Source: Spirogloea muscicola
Taxonomy: Eukaryota; Streptophyta; Zygnematophyceae; Spirogloeales; Spirogloeaceae
Direction of reading: 5' to 3'
Assembly (NCBI GenBank): GCA_009602725.1
Contig: WELB01000208.1
Coordinates: 131,217-146,705 of the forward strand
Length of the DNA stretch: 15,489 nt
Below the pieces are notes generated by a model. It was not told where the DNA came from. It saw nothing but the letters and a program-made list of their open reading frames with translations, and did no database searches. A program made the position numbers and the translations under genes. This document shows positions 1 to 8,026 of this stretch, in pieces; position 1 is the first letter of the stretch, and every line of letters begins with the position of its first letter.

Positions 1-46
1 GCGCCGAGCCCCGCGCCGCCGCCGCCGCCGCCGCGGCGGCGGCCAT
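1..46 (-). CDS. possible N-terminus of an unidentified gene running off the left edge
   Basis: Read on the minus strand, an ATG at 46-44 lies in a strong initiation context (GCGCCATGGCC) and opens ten alanine codons followed by Arg-Gly-Ser-Ala before the window ends. The context closely resembles that of the eIF3e start at 5789 (GCGCCATGGCG), which is also alanine-rich after the start and also sits beside a CGG/GCC repeat. That resemblance, and the shared strand of all other genes here, is the only support. CCATGG is palindromic, so a plus-strand start at 45 is equally possible on context alone; that frame runs to 293 through the CGG repeat and matches nothing I know. No function can be given. 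Confidence 0.22.
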   Translation of the reverse strand, partial: MAAAAAAAAAARGSA

Positions 47-249
47 GGCGCTCGGGCCGCCCCCTGGAGACAGCGGAAAGGCTTGGAAAGGCTTCGTTGG
101 AACGGCTTGGGGTCCAGCCTTTCTCCTGGCGGCGGCGCCGTCACGGGGACGGCTCGCCGTCATCCTCACTCGACCCCATCCTCCGTTTGCTCCGAGGCTC
201 GGGCCTCTGGCCCGCGGTCCTCCACTCCCAGCCGCGGCGCCCGGCCCTT

Positions 250-290
<41 letters not shown>

Positions 291-291
291 T
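250..291. repeat. CGG/GCC trinucleotide microsatellite
   Basis: An uninterrupted run of about 13 CGG units on the plus strand. It is followed directly by TGAGTGAATG and then by runs of G. Shorter relatives occur at about 16-42 and at about 5807-5829, the latter 18 bases upstream of the eIF3e start codon. The run creates long poly-Gly, poly-Ala or poly-Arg frames that should not be read as protein evidence. Confidence 0.9.
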
Positions 292-1089
292 GAGTGAATG
301 TGGGGATGGGGGGGGCCAGTGAGAGGGAGTGGAGCTGGGGGGGGAGTGGCTGTTGCAGTGGGGGGTTCCGTTCCGCCGGCAGCGGGGGCGGAGCGGCACC
401 CTCGCCGGCGCCGTCCGGTCAAAGCCCCAAGATCTTGCGCCGTCGTCGGGCGCCGGCGCCTCCTGACCGTCTGGCCACACCCCCCTCCGTCGTCCGGCGC
501 CTCCCCTCCTATCGTCCGCCCGCGGCTTCCTCCCCCCCCCCCGACCGTCGGGCGCGGGCCCGCCGGCGCGCCGCGTGGCAAACGCGCACGGAACGGCCCG
601 GAAAGAGTCGGGCCTCGTCGCCGTTCCGTCAGACTCCGTGGCGAAGCCAGGGCCCCGCGCAGCCGTCCGATGGGGACGCGGGTCCTTCCCGGCCGTGGAA
701 GCGCAGGCGGCAACGGCGCGGCACGCTTTACCAGTCTCGCCAGCCACGTGGCGCGCCGTCAACCCATCGGAACAGGGCTCGGCGCGCCAGTCCCGCCAAA
801 AGGCCCCGGCCGGGGCCCCCCCGACGGCCGCCCAGGAGGACCTCGCTGGCTGGCTGACTTGGCGCCGCGGCGCCCCCTTTCCGAGCTTCCGCGGCCGCCG
901 GCCTTCCAGGTGGTCTTCCATGGCGCCCCGCTCCCCGTGTCGCGCCGGCTCGCCGTTGCCTTCATGCTCGCTCGCCAGCGGCCCCCCCCCCTTCCCCTTT
1001 CGGCTCCGGACGCTTTCGTTGCTCTTCTTTCTACTGAGAGTTCGCTTACTGCTGTCTCAGTCCTTAGGACTCCGACTCCTTCAGACCTT

Positions 1090-1500
1090 GTCCATTCGTT
1101 TGGGCTGGCCTCTCCCAGCCACCAGTTCATCTGGCCGCGCTTGCTTCTGTTTCGTCTTGGCCATCTTAGCATCGGGCTTCGCTTATGTAGCTCCGCATCT
1201 GGCACTAGCTTTTGCCAGAACAATTCATGGCTTAAATGTCGCATGTCAAGCGCACCGCGGGCCTTTTCTCTTTTCACACTCAATTCTCCTTTTCTTGCAC
1301 ACTATACTGGCCGGCCTTCGGCCTCAATCTCGTTTCATGCGCACCGCGCGCACCTCTCCGGGAATCTGCTTACCTTTGTACTTGGCCACACAGGCCCCTC
1401 CATCTCTTAATGCACACTTGTTCTCTCCGGACAGCGCACTGGCTCTCGTTCGACATGGCCTCCCTCTCGATTCATGCGCACTGCGCGCCTCCTCTCTCCC
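1090..1500 (+). repeat. dispersed repeat family, left cluster (several partial copies)
   Basis: This stretch holds the hairpin (1102-1120), the module TTAGCATCGGGCTTCGC (from 1166), GGCACTAGC...CCAGAACAATT (1201-1225), and three GCGCACCGCG-type modules: 1229-1270, 1333-1359 (TTTCATGCGCACCGCGCGCA) and 1454-1500 (GGCCTCCCTCTCGATTCATG then CGCACTGCGCGCC). It also has TTTGTACTTGGCCA (from 1375), repeated at 6320. All are in the same order and orientation as in the cluster at 6250-7060. No coding capacity or terminal repeats are evident, so it may be a non-autonomous element or the decayed tail of a retroelement; class not determined. Confidence 0.6.
1102..1120 (+). repeat. short hairpin within repeat copy (stem GGCTGG/CCAGCC)
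   Basis: GGCTGG at 1103-1108 pairs with CCAGCC at 1115-1120 across a six-base loop. The same structure recurs at 6913-6932 with a seven-base stem and another six-base loop. In both places it lies upstream of a GGCTTCGCTTT-like module, which argues for a shared ancestral element and not chance. Confidence 0.55.
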
Positions 1501-3156
1501 GCTGAGTTCAGCGGCACGGTCGTCCCGCCAGCGGCGAGCCCGGCCCCGGGGTCTCTTGGCCCTGCGGCGGCACCTCGGTCCGCCACGGCCACCACACCCG
1601 CTGGTGGTATCGAGGTCGTGCCGGCTAAAGCCGCCGGGACTGGCTGCTTCCCTGACATTGCCCGAGTCGGTGGCAGTGGGTGAGAGCAGAGCTTGCAGAT
1701 CACTGACTTTCCAGCCCTGTCCTCCATGCTCGCCAAAGCTTGCGCATTCGTGGAGCTCTCGGATTGAGATTGAACCTACTTGCTTGGCACGCCACAATCC
1801 GCAGCATCGGCACGGATATGCACCCCGTCTTCCTCGCTTGTAGCACTCAATCTTGAATTGTAGCTCGTCTAGTATTACCAGTCACTGGCCTCTGCAATTC
1901 ACCTGTACGCTGTGCTGGCATTCGCTGCAGCGCTGCTTCTCCCTCCAGGAGACTCCTCTGCCTTTCAACTTGGTCCAACCTTTGCTAATTATGCATTTTG
2001 AATGGTTGATCAGATGAGCCACTTGCTTTGCCTAGTGTAACGAGTAAGTCCTTCCTCTTCTCCTCCAGCAATGTCTCTGGTCGTCTTGCGCTGCCTCCTG
2101 GGCATGTCCTATTAATGGCATTGTGTGCTAAGGGAGAGCCCTTTCCTTCAATCAGGGAACGTCTACTGCATCCTGTTCACTGCTCTGCTACTGATTCAAC
2201 GTTCCTTTATACCCATCCATCACTCTTTCTTGACAGAAGTTGCAACAGTCATTCCTGAGTATGTGTTCGGCACTTGTATTTGCCATAGACAGCAATGCCA
2301 TATCATATTCAGTAAAGCAAACTAGCTGTCGATAACGGAGCAGTTGGTTGAAATCTCCTTACCATTGGGGCGGATATGGTGGTAGACTGCACAAAGTGGT
2401 TGAGGTCTTGCGATAAATTGCTCGAGAAACAGGGAAGGCAACCACACTGAATGTAGCAATCTACGGAAAGCATCTAGCCTCCTCTGTGCTTCAAGGGTCC
2501 TCGGAGATATGCAGCACCTGCAAAATAAGAATCTCAGGAGGATCCACTGGTGCATGGCCATGATCTTTCATTGTCTGGCCTGATTTTGACACACAACGCT
2601 CTTGATGTCTTGATGCTCGATGCGTTTACCAACAATCATTGAAGTACTTCGATCAGAGTCGGAAGGACAGATATTGAGCATCCGAAATAGTATACTCAGC
2701 CAAGCAGCCTGTCAGACGAAACACTCAGGAGTGGCAGCTCACTCAAAGAGTCTCACAAATGTCACAGGAGCAATACTGTGCAGATTACATCAAGCTATCA
2801 ATGAGCTGCTGTAAATTGCCCGACCACCATGACTACCAATTTGACCAAAATGCCCCTTTCTCGTTTTCATGATTAAACAATCCAGGTTCCCAAAGGAAGC
2901 ATAACATGCTAAACACTGCCAGAGGCCCTTAAAAAACATGAGGATAGCAGATTCGTCAGGTAACGTGTCTAACAAGGGAGGGAAGGAATATGTGAGATGG
3001 CAGGGAGGTAACATCCTAGTGGATACAACCTACTAAATGCCCTGGCCATCCAAGCCTATGAAGAACTCAAGGGAGCACGACCCTGAGCCAGCAACTCGCA
3101 CATTGTTGTACAATGAAAGAATATTGTAACTAATTGGAAGCTAATACGTGGTTTCT

Positions 3157-5789
3157 CTAGGAGGAGATGAGCGGCGCGACACTTGCAACACTGTTTGCCA
3201 GCTGATAGCTCCGCATGGCTAAGCCCTTCGTTCTTTCTGTGATGACCTCATACCTGAACAGATGCAGCAAATCAGCTTCAGATCTTGCAGACTACTGACA
3301 AAAAATGATCTGCTGGTTGTCTCGGCTTACTATGAATCAATCTTCAGTTATGATAACTGAAGGTTGGCAGGTCTTAGCACATTTGTTATGAAATTCACAA
3401 AATCCCGCTTTGCAGGCCTGCTTAGTGCCATATCTTGCATAACATCGAAATCAGGTTCAGGCAGTTGCACAAGTACAAGTACGGGTACTCACACACTGGT
3501 GTGCTGGGTGCCCATAACAACAGTGGAGTTCTTCGAGTCAATCTTAGCATCCAGCTTTGCATTCCGGATCAGATTCACGATCCATCGCTCAGCCTCGTCA
3601 GCCGACATGTTCAGCTTCTCCGAGAGCATCCTAAGAGGGTGACAAGGTATAGAGGTTCAGAGAAATCAGGAAAGCTATTAGCAGCAGCAACTTTAAGCAA
3701 AAGCAGACACCGACCTGCCACTTATCGAGCAATCTCTCACAGATGCCACATAAGGTGTGTAGTCGAGACTCTTGACCCGTTTCTTGAGATGACATGTGCG
3801 ATGCATGGACTGCTGCAGCAATACGTCATTGTGATACGCAGAGGAGCAACTCAGACCATCGAGGTTGCAAACAATCCACCTGATATCAATGCACTGGTGT
3901 ATCCTGCAATATGTCTCAAAGATGAACAGGCGAGCGTTTTCAATGAACTCGTCGCTGAGGCTGGCGCCGCTGTACCCCATCTCCTGCGCCTGTTTCCCCA
4001 TAATGAAGAAGTCGTTCATGAGGGCCTGCAGGAGACAGGAAATAGTGAGTTTCTAGGGTGATAGTTGATTCTGACTGCGACTGCTGTGTTTGACAGACAT
4101 GATACACGATATGAGCACAAAGTACAGACGTGGACAGTTGCACTCACGTCCTCGCACTCGCGGAGCTTCTGCTGAGCACCCTCAAAGTCGTAGTTGATGA
4201 ACAGGGCCTCCACAAACTCGGTGATTGGGTCCTGAAAGACATAGCTCTCCTGCTGGATGACCTTGATCAGGTCCTTCAACACGTTCCTCCGCCGCTTGTT
4301 GACAATGACTGCCACTGCCAGGTACCTCAGAAGGTGGTGCGCATTCGTCTGGATCGCGTTCATGTATCTACAATGGGGCCGGGCAGGGTCATCCTGTCAG
4401 ATTACTCACTGTACTTTCAAGGACGAGCGAATGTGATTAAAGTGATGAGCTTAAGCAACGCAGTCATGCAGTTGAGGCAAGCCAGACCTGTCCTGGAAGA
4501 AGAGGTCGATGATAGCATTGCGGCCATTTTCGTGGTTGAAGAACACAAACAGGCTCCAGTGCATGAGCCACGTGCGCTGCTGCAGCTGGTTGAGCGGCGA
4601 CGCGAAATTCTGCACACCAGGAGAGGCGTAGGGCGAGCACGGAGCTTAGGCTTCAACGGCAACGGCAGTCAGGAAGCCTTTGACTGATGCATGAACCAGG
4701 CACACAGAAACAATGGCAGCAGATCACCATGATGGGGACTGTGAAGTGAAGGTGCAGACCTTGGAGTCGATGACCTCCTTGAGCCGATTGAGCTCCTCGA
4801 GTGCGACATCCCAATTCTGCATGAGGATCTCGGCAGCAAACTTGCCCCACAGCGCGCTGAACGACCTGTCCGAGTTGGTGCACAGCGTGCGGTAGGTGTA
4901 CAGGCAGTCCGCGGCTCCCGTGTAGTTGCCGCACTCGAACTGGAACTTGGCATAGTCGTACAGTGCCTCAATCTGCTCCGTGCCAATCTGCCTCACCAAG
5001 AATTACCACGTCTGGCACAATCAATCAACAGGCTGAGCCCCTGGGGCACCTGACGCAAGACCTACGCCTGTCAGCATGTCGTGTTGATGCGACTCCTTTT
5101 CTATCTTTAGAATTTCAGACTTTGTATTACGAATCTCTAAGCGGCAACCGGCTTTGTTCTGGAGAGTTGCGCTGCAGAGATTTCCTGTTTTGTCCGTATT
5201 TGACACAATGCCTAATTTCCAGAGCTCGAACTTCAACAACCTCCAACACTTGAATTGTGAAGTCTGACACTATCCTCCAAGTTCCAACGCTTCGACATAT
5301 TCTTCACCCAGTAAACCCCAGTTTCGAGACGTTGTCAAGTATGGTCACTGTACTCTAGGAGCTGCGGAGAGAGGTCCTCAAGACCAGCGGTGGGGAGGAG
5401 AAGCGGACCTGGTACTTCTCGGCGAGCATGGCGAGGTTGTAGGCCTTGTCCTGGCGCAGCTCCTGCACGAGCGCCGGGTTCTGGAGGAAGCCGATGACGG
5501 GCGCGGCGCGGTCCTCGAGGTCCTTGAGGCGCCCGAACACCTCGCCGCGGCGCGCCACCATCTCCTGCGGCACGTCGGAGGTCTTGTGCAGCATCTTGTG
5601 GATGTCCATGGCGTAGTCCACCATGTTGGTCTTGGCCAGCAGCTCGATCTTGGCGCGCAACACCTGGTCCTCCGCGTACACGCCGCGGTCCTGCAGAAAC
5701 TCCAGCAGCGGGAACACCAGGTGCCGGTCCAGGAACGGCGATATGCGCGCCGTGAGGTCCGCCGCCGCCGTCGCCGCCGCGTCCGCCAT
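3157..5789 (-). CDS. EIF3E: eukaryotic translation initiation factor 3 subunit e (eIF3e/INT6), seven exons
   Basis: eIF3e is a PCI-domain subunit of the eIF3 complex, which binds the 40S ribosome and promotes mRNA recruitment in the cytoplasm. My model is complement(join(3157..3253, 3493..3630, 3880..4025, 4148..4367, 4488..4609, 4760..4987, 5409..5789)), 443 residues, the usual plant length. All six introns are GT-AG and all phases agree. Residues 1-127 carry the N-terminal signature ([20 protein letters not shown]); exon 2 has [13 protein letters not shown] and [18 protein letters not shown]; exon 3 has [13 protein letters not shown]; exon 4 has [17 protein letters not shown]; exons 5-6 have the PCI part ([34 protein letters not shown]). 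The exon 5 segment [20 protein letters not shown] fills the place of an insertion typical of land-plant eIF3e and shorter in animals. The start at 5789 has GCGCCATGGCG context and no upstream in-frame homology. The tail ends ...APLISS; the last exon is short but fits the conserved V-Y-E-x-I..K-G-L pattern. Confidence 0.97.
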
Positions 5790-5835
5790 GGCGCCGGGCC
5801 GGCAGGCGGCGGCGGCGGCGGCGGCGGCCCGGGGG
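5790..5835 (-). promoter_or_regulatory. GC-rich leader of eIF3e
   Basis: The bases just upstream of the eIF3e ATG are CGCC and GCC repeats (about eight GCC units on the minus strand) flanked by a C run. They form the probable 5' untranslated region. No TATA-like box could be placed with confidence, and the transcription start is unknown. Confidence 0.4.
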
Positions 5836-6074
5836 GGTTTGGCCCTGGAGTCGAGGGGTTACTAAAACTCCAACCCTTGACGGGGGCTCGCCAAGACAAC
5901 GGGCCGGAAAGCAATACGCGCAGTATGTAATATGTAACATGTAACATCAAATGTATGGCATTGGTACGCGAGGCTGGGTGTCATCCGCATATGTAGGGCA
6001 TCATGCCCGTCACCAACAAATGGAAGGTCCCCTTACTCCAGCATCTAGCCCAGCTGGTTTAGGCGCATCGTCTT

Positions 6075-6226
6075 GCAGCTTGGGGAATACTAGCTTCCAC
6101 ACAGCCATCGGTTGCATGTAACAGCATGCCGCTAGGTTGGCAGCGCTCCCAAGCTTTGGCTACTCATCAGCGTGCTTGGGGCGCTCTGAACCAGGCCATT
6201 AGCTTCTGTGGCAGTGCTCTTGCTCC
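6075..6226 (+). repeat. duplicated intergenic block, copy 1
   Basis: Starts GCAGCTTGGGGAATACTAGC and contains CATCAGCGTGCTTGGGGCGC and CCAGGCCATTAGC...GCAGTGCTCTTGCTCC. It matches 7349-7506 in the same order and orientation, roughly three bases in four by eye over 6145-6226. A GGGCTTTGC module follows at 6406, as one follows copy 2, so the duplicated unit may extend to about 6440. Confidence 0.65.
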
Positions 6227-6249
6227 CCAAGTTAGCTTGTCAACTTGTA

Positions 6250-6510
6250 TGTGCTCGCTCGTGGGTACTGGAGTCCTCTTCAGAAGATGCTAGCTGCTAC
6301 GGCATTTGATGTGCTTTGCCTTTGTACTTGGCCATATTGGCCTTCGGATGTTTCAAATACACGAAATTTTTCTTCAGAAGGCTTTTGTACTGACTTAGGC
6401 TCACTTTAGCATAGGGCTTTGCTGTGTGTAGCCTCATTCTTTTGCAGTTGCTTTTGCCTGAACAGGCTTGATTTGGCATCCCTCCCGTTTGAGGCGCACC
6501 TTGCACCTTC
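6250..6510 (+). repeat. dispersed repeat family, copy B
   Basis: In order it contains GGGTACTGGAGTCCTCTTCAG (6262-6282, echoed as GGGCACTGGGGTTCCTCTTTA near 6595), TTTGTACTTGGCCATATTGG (from 6320), TTAGCATAGGGCTTTGC...TGTAGCC (6406-6433), TTTTGCCTGAACAGG (about 6451-6465), GATTTGGCATCCCTCCCG (about 6469-6487) and GAGGCGCACC near 6491. The same order of modules is seen at 1160-1270 and, in part, at 12952-13000. This is the best candidate for a near-complete unit in the window. Confidence 0.6.
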
Positions 6511-6641
6511 CAATAAACCACAACCGTCTCTTTCCCCCTCACAGCCGCCCCATGATACCCATTAGCCGCAATCTCTTGTATGATGCTCAATTTGTGGGCA
6601 CTGGGGTTCCTCTTTAGCCAGCTTCAGCACTGTTATCTTCA

Positions 6642-6671
6642 ATGCAGGTGTACCGCATGCAGGTGTACCGC
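6642..6671 (+). repeat. 15-base tandem duplication
   Basis: ATGCAGGTGTACCGC is present twice in direct succession and is followed by ATGCGC. The unit is a multiple of three and, read from the ATG, encodes Met-Gln-Val-Tyr-Arg twice, so the duplication keeps the frame of the small ORF starting at 6642. Confidence 0.95.
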
Positions 6672-6824
6672 ATGCGCTTGGCCGTCTCGCTGCAGAGGTC
6701 TATGGCCCGCGCGCTGCACCTGCGTGCAGGCAGAGCCCTCTCTGCTGCCTCTGGCTCTGGCCAGGGGACCCGCTTCCAGGAACCCAGTCTCTCTGACCTG
6801 AGGCTGCTTAGCAGGGGTTACTGA
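6642..6824 (+). CDS. small ORF with a mitochondrial-presequence-like composition (uncertain)
   Basis: Sixty codons from ATG at 6642 to TGA. The first 40 residues hold many Arg, Leu, Ala and Ser and no acidic residue, with the run RSMARALHLRAGRALSAAS, as in amphipathic mitochondrial targeting peptides. The end reads LLSRGY; a GGGGTTACT sequence there could instead serve as a splice donor after the codons for Leu-Leu-Ser-Arg, making this a first exon. I could not find a convincing following exon: the next 240 bases hold dispersed-repeat modules. It may equally be a chance frame in a repeat-rich region. No family match is known to me. Confidence 0.2.
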   Translation: MQVYRMQVYRMRLAVSLQRSMARALHLRAGRALSAASGSGQGTRFQEPSLSDLRLLSRGY

Positions 6825-6839
6825 GTGCTTCGTAGCTGC

Positions 6840-7060
6840 TTCGTTTCTTTTCAGTGCTTGTTGTTCTTTGTACTTCCCCTGGCCCCTTCTCGTCCTTTGT
6901 TCATTCTTTTCTGGGCTGGCTTTTTCCAGCCCCTATCCTCAATGGGCGAGCCCTTCTTCTATCTTTAGCACTCTGAGCATAGGCTTCGCTTTGGGTAGCC
7001 GCAGCCTTTGCACTAGCTACTACGTGAACAGTTTTTTGCACAAACAATTTTCCTTTTTCT
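6840..7060 (+). repeat. dispersed repeat family, copy C
   Basis: Contains TTTGTACTTCCCCTGGCCCC (from 6868), the hairpin GGGCTGG/CCAGCCC (6913-6919 with 6926-6932, loop CTTTTT), GAGCATAGGCTTCGCTTTGG (from 6975) ending in GTAGCC, and TTTGCACTAGCTACTACGTG followed by AACAG (7007-7031). Order and orientation match 1090-1225. The GCGCACCGCG module is absent here. Confidence 0.6.
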
Positions 7061-7348
7061 TTCTTGCACTGCGAACCTTTCCTCTTTCACCTTCCACAGC
7101 CGTTCATTGCCCTGGATCGACGGCTCCAAGCTGGGCTAGCGCGGTGCCGCAAGTGCTGATACAGCTCTTTAAGAGTATGGCGATGGCTGTGAGAGGTCAG
7201 CCCAAAAGGATTGAACACGGTCAAGAAGGGCAAGAAGGTGGAAGGTGCCGAAGGCCGAACCGCACCTCTTACCAGCTGGCTCTCAGACTGGATGCCATGG
7301 TCGCTGAGGTCATGCCTCATCACAATTGCGCTTCCCTGATCAGTCGGG

Positions 7349-7680
7349 GCAGCTTGGGGCATACTGGCATTCCGCAGGCGCTACTTCTGTCTTACAGGAG
7401 GCGGCTTCTGCTCATCTTATGTCACTCCCAGGCTCTGGCCAGTCATCAGCGTGCTGGGCATGCACAAAGCCAGGCCAATGGTTTCCCAGGCGGTGCTCTG
7501 ACTCCTTGCTATAGCCTGTCATACATTCAAGCCTTTTGGTACCTTCAGCTGTGTTCTCGACCTGTTACCTTAGCCCCTCTTAGCCCAGGGCTTCGCTTTG
7601 TGTAGCACCATTGTCTGCAATGGTCGACTCGGCCTCCCTTCTACACAAGTTGCAGAGCTCGCCCTCTTTCTCTAGTGAGT
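7349..7680 (+). repeat. duplicated intergenic block, copy 2, with repeat-family tail
   Basis: GCAGCTTGGGGCATACTGGC (7349-7368) and CATCAGCGTGCTGGGC (from 7445) correspond to copy 1 at 6075 and 6164; CCAGGCCAATGG...GGTGCTCTGACTCC follows as in copy 1. Downstream is TTAGCCCAGGGCTTCGCTTT with GTGTAGC (7580-7606) and GGCCTCCCTTC (from about 7630), two family modules. Confidence 0.6.
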
Positions 7681-7930
7681 GTAGCGGGCACGCCCTGCAG
7701 AAGGTGGGCGGTGCGAAGAAGTGCTAATCGACATGACTAAGAACCATTCATCAGCGGCCATGCACGTGAAGATTGCGCAAGTGCTTGCCTTGAAGGATTG
7801 CGGGAGCTGCCCTCGGCTATCCCTTCTCAAAGCCCGTTTTGCTTGAGAAAGGCCGCACAAGGTGGACAGCGCCCTAGAAAGCAGGCACCAAAGTTGTCAA
7901 CCATACGCAAGCAGCGATGTGAGAAGGACC

Positions 7931-8026
7931 ATGGTGCAACTTTGGACAAAGCCCAACGCCATAGACGTCACCAAGACAGTCATGAAAGGGTTCACATGGA
8001 CCCTACTTGGATTAGTCACTCAGTGA
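7931..8026 (+). CDS. short open frame antisense-adjacent to the end of PUS3 (uncertain)
   Basis: ATG at 7931 (context ACCATGG, a strong eukaryotic start) encodes 31 residues ending in TGA at 8024-8026. The reading ends with KTVMKGFTWTLLGLVTQ, which resembles a single short membrane segment. The frame is also open for at least 20 codons upstream of the ATG, so it could be a terminal exon. It overlaps the last coding bases of PUS3 (8012-8026) on the other strand. I cannot assign a family and regard chance as the likelier explanation. Confidence 0.15.
   Translation: MVQLWTKPNAIDVTKTVMKGFTWTLLGLVTQ

Larger units (their letters stand above)
47..3156. other. long gene-poor stretch upstream of position 46 and downstream of eIF3e
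   Basis: No gene that I can recognise lies here. Bases 47 to about 1000 are very rich in G and C, with a CGG run (about 250-291), G runs (about 300-350) and C runs (about 480-545, 980-990). The long open frames there on both strands are explained by this composition: they overlap in several frames and have no family motif. From about 1000 to 1500 the plus strand is pyrimidine-rich and holds several pieces of the dispersed repeat listed separately. From about 1500 to 3156 the composition is more balanced, open frames are short, and I see no repeat or RNA gene. The stretch next to 3157 should contain the eIF3e 3' untranslated region; I could not place its end. Confidence 0.5.
5836..8011. other. 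intergenic stretch between PUS3 and eIF3e, rich in dispersed repeats
   Basis: No gene could be established. The stretch holds the eIF3e upstream region, two copies of a duplicated block (6075-6226 and 7349-7506), several modules of the dispersed repeat family (about 6250-6510, 6840-7060, 7570-7680), a 15-base tandem duplication (6642-6671), and probably the PUS3 3' untranslated region near 8011. Two small plus-strand open frames, 6642-6824 and 7931-8026, look protein-like in composition and are listed separately with low confidence. Confidence 0.5.

Noticed and set aside
298-1410. 370-codon plus-strand open frame (and overlapping frames at 575-1843 plus and 166-921 minus)
   Set aside because: The frames overlap on both strands in very GC-rich or pyrimidine-rich DNA with few stops expected. 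Their translations are Arg/Pro/Ser/Ala-rich with no recognisable motif, and they run through the CGG repeat and the dispersed repeat modules.
3435-4061. 208-codon plus-strand open frame
   Set aside because: It lies antisense across exons 5 and 6 of eIF3e and their intron; its length is a by-product of the real coding frame.
6297-6590. 97-codon minus-strand frame with a basic C-terminal part (MAKYKGK)
   Set aside because: A similar VAKYKGK reading appears antisense at about 1370-1395, but both are the complement of the repeat module TTTGTACTTGGCCA. It is explained by the repeat and not by a protein family.
6868-7605. 245-codon plus-strand open frame with a hydrophobic start
   Set aside because: It spans two repeat-family copies and the second duplicated block. 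The hydrophobic look comes from T- and C-rich sequence, and no domain is visible.
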